Source: Nocardia aurantia
GTDB taxonomy: Bacteria > Actinomycetota > Actinomycetes > Mycobacteriales > Mycobacteriaceae
Assembly: GCF_009604425.1 (NCBI RefSeq)
Contig: NZ_WEGI01000005.1
Span: forward strand, 186,001 to 250,000
Direction of reading: 5' to 3'
Length of the DNA: 64,000 nucleotides
Shown: piece after piece, positions 62,904-64,000 of the stretch
Position numbering within the stretch: the first letter of the stretch is position 1
Layout of the letters: every line of letters begins with the position of its first letter
Program-made: the position numbers and the translations under genes
The notes under the pieces: generated by a model
Database searches by the model: none
What the model saw: the letters and a program-made list of their open reading frames with translations, nothing else
What the model was told of the DNA's origin: nothing

Positions 62904-64000
62904 TCAGCCCGGCAGCCGCACCGGCATCAGCAGGTAGATGTACTTGCTCTCCAGCGCGGCGAAGGCCCCCGAATCGAGAACCGCCGGATCTTCCTCGGCC
63001 GTCGGGCACATTACCGCAGGCCTGCTGGGAGTGGTGAATCCGAAGGTCACCCGGTCCGAATGCAGGGCCGCCAGGCCGTCATTGAGGTAGCCGGGGTTGA
63101 ACGCGATGGTCAGCGCTTCACCCTGGAACTCGGCCTCGAGCCATTCCTCGGCGCGACCCGCGTCGTCGCCGCCGGCGGTGAGTCGCAGGCCCTGCTCGGA
63201 GAACTCCAGCCGGACCTGAGCGCCGCGCTCGGCGACCAGGGCCACACGTTTGATCGCCTCGATCAGCGCGCTCACCTGGAGCGTCGCGATCGAGGTGTGC
63301 TCTTTGGGGAGCAATTGGCGGAACTTGGGGAATTCCGCGTCGAGCAGGCGGGTGGTGGTGCGGCGGCCACCGTTGACGATGCCGAGCAGGCCGTCGGTTC
63401 CGGTGCCGAACGCCAGCTGCACCGGGACGTCGGAGGCGCCGAGCGTCTTGGCGGACTCGGACAGGGTGCGTGCGGGGACCAGCACCGCGGTCTCCACATC
63501 GGGACGGCCGGGCTGCCACTCCAGATGCCGCACCGCGAGCCGGAATCGGTCGGTGGCCGCGAGCACGATCTGCGAGCCGGAGATCTCGACCCGGATGCCG
63601 GTGAGCATGGGGAGCGTGTCGTCGCGGCCGGCGGCGACGGCGACCTGGCCGACCGCCTGGGAGAACACATCCACACCGAGCTCACCGGTCTGCGGCGGCA
63701 GCTCCGGCAGCTGGGGATAATCCTCGACCGGCATGGTCGGCAGCGAGAACTTCGCACTGCCGCAGGCGATCAGCACGCGGGTGCCGTCCACGGAGACGTC
63801 GACGGGTTTGTTCGGCAGCGCCTTGGTGATGTCGGCCAGCAGACGGCCGGAGACCAGCACCTGCCCGGGCCCGGCGACCTCGGCGGCGACTCGCATCTGC
63901 GCGGAGACCTCGTAATCGAATCCGGAGACCGTCAGGCCCCCCTCGTCGGCCACCAGCAGGACGCCACCGAGTACGGGCACCGGCGGGCGCGACGGCAGGC
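62904..64000 (-). CDS. dnaN: DNA polymerase III beta subunit (sliding clamp), 5' end cut by window
   Basis: The processivity clamp of the replicase. About 365 C-terminal codons are visible; the N terminus lies beyond 64000. Family features: [27 protein letters not shown] in domain 2, [29 protein letters not shown], and the ending [13 protein letters not shown] typical of the clamp C terminus (normally YxxxPVRL). Adjacent dnaA and oriC should follow to the right. Confidence 0.97.
   Translation of the reverse strand, partial: LPSRPPVPVLGGVLLVADEGGLTVSGFDYEVSAQMRVAAEVAGPGQVLVSGRLLADITKALPNKPVDVSVDGTRVLIACGSAKFSLPTMPVEDYPQLPELPPQTGELGVDVFSQAVGQVAVAAGRDDTLPMLTGIRVEISGSQIVLAATDRFRLAVRHLEWQPGRPDVETAVLVPARTLSESAKTLGASDVPVQLAFGTGTDGLLGIVNGGRRTTTRLLDAEFPKFRQLLPKEHTSIATLQVSALIEAIKRVALVAERGAQVRLEFSEQGLRLTAGGDDAGRAEEWLEAEFQGEALTIAFNPGYLNDGLAALHSDRVTFGFTTPSRPAVMCPTAEEDPAVLDSGAFAALESKYIYLLMPVRLPG

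Overview
The window is a GC-rich (about 70%) actinobacterial chromosome segment lying next to the replication origin. Mycobacteriales are indicated by GTG and leaderless starts, LysX, a cutinase, CrgA, the PknA/PknB/PstP/FhaA/FhaB cluster, a DLW-39 peptide and a 6C RNA. The gene order around gyrase follows that of Mycobacterium tuberculosis, with differences that point to Nocardiaceae, most likely Nocardia (inference; no database was searched).

Region 1 (1-16.6 kb) holds mixed metabolic and stress genes: two short-chain dehydrogenases, a Cas4/RecB-like nuclease, the chaperone HtpG, a coiled-coil protein, a four-gene YcnI/CopC/CopD copper cluster, an RraA-like protein, an S4 RNA-binding protein divergent from lysX, a histidine phosphatase, two tandem paralogues encoding small secreted Asp/His-rich proteins, and a secreted cutinase.

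Region 2 (16.8-33 kb) starts with the gltBD operon (NADPH glutamate synthase), which has a 30-bp tandem repeat at its 3' end and a 0.9-kb upstream gap. A DUF4407 protein follows. Then comes a membrane-protein/DUF4129/MoxR/DUF58 operon with convergent RDD and divergent SpoIIM-family genes, the counterpart of M. tuberculosis Rv3689-Rv3695. Here the DUF4129 and DUF4350 proteins look collapsed into one chimera, and the DUF58 and DUF4407 proteins carry 24-bp coding repeats.

Region 3 (33.5-44.6 kb) has phoU, tRNA-Leu and the growth and cell-shape operon fhaA / fhaB-pstP-rodA-pbpA-pknA-pknB. It encodes serine/threonine kinases, their phosphatase, FHA readers and the SEDS/PBP pair for peptidoglycan elongation.

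Region 4 (44.6-54.6 kb) is the most rearranged relative to the M. tuberculosis order. Between pknB and trpG/pabA sit separate RibD-type deaminase and reductase genes and a 560-bp segment bounded by long inverted repeats. After crgA, a PH-domain gene, a rhomboid protease and ppiA come a drug-type ABC exporter, a 6C small RNA and a class III adenylyl cyclase. cwsA and the DUF881 gene are not seen.

Region 5 (54.2-64 kb) is the origin-proximal core on the minus strand: tRNA-Ala, DLW-39, tRNA-Ile, a DUF3566 protein, gyrA, gyrB, dciA, recF and the truncated dnaN. oriC should lie just past the right edge. DnaA-box clusters and parS-like sites in the window fit this position.
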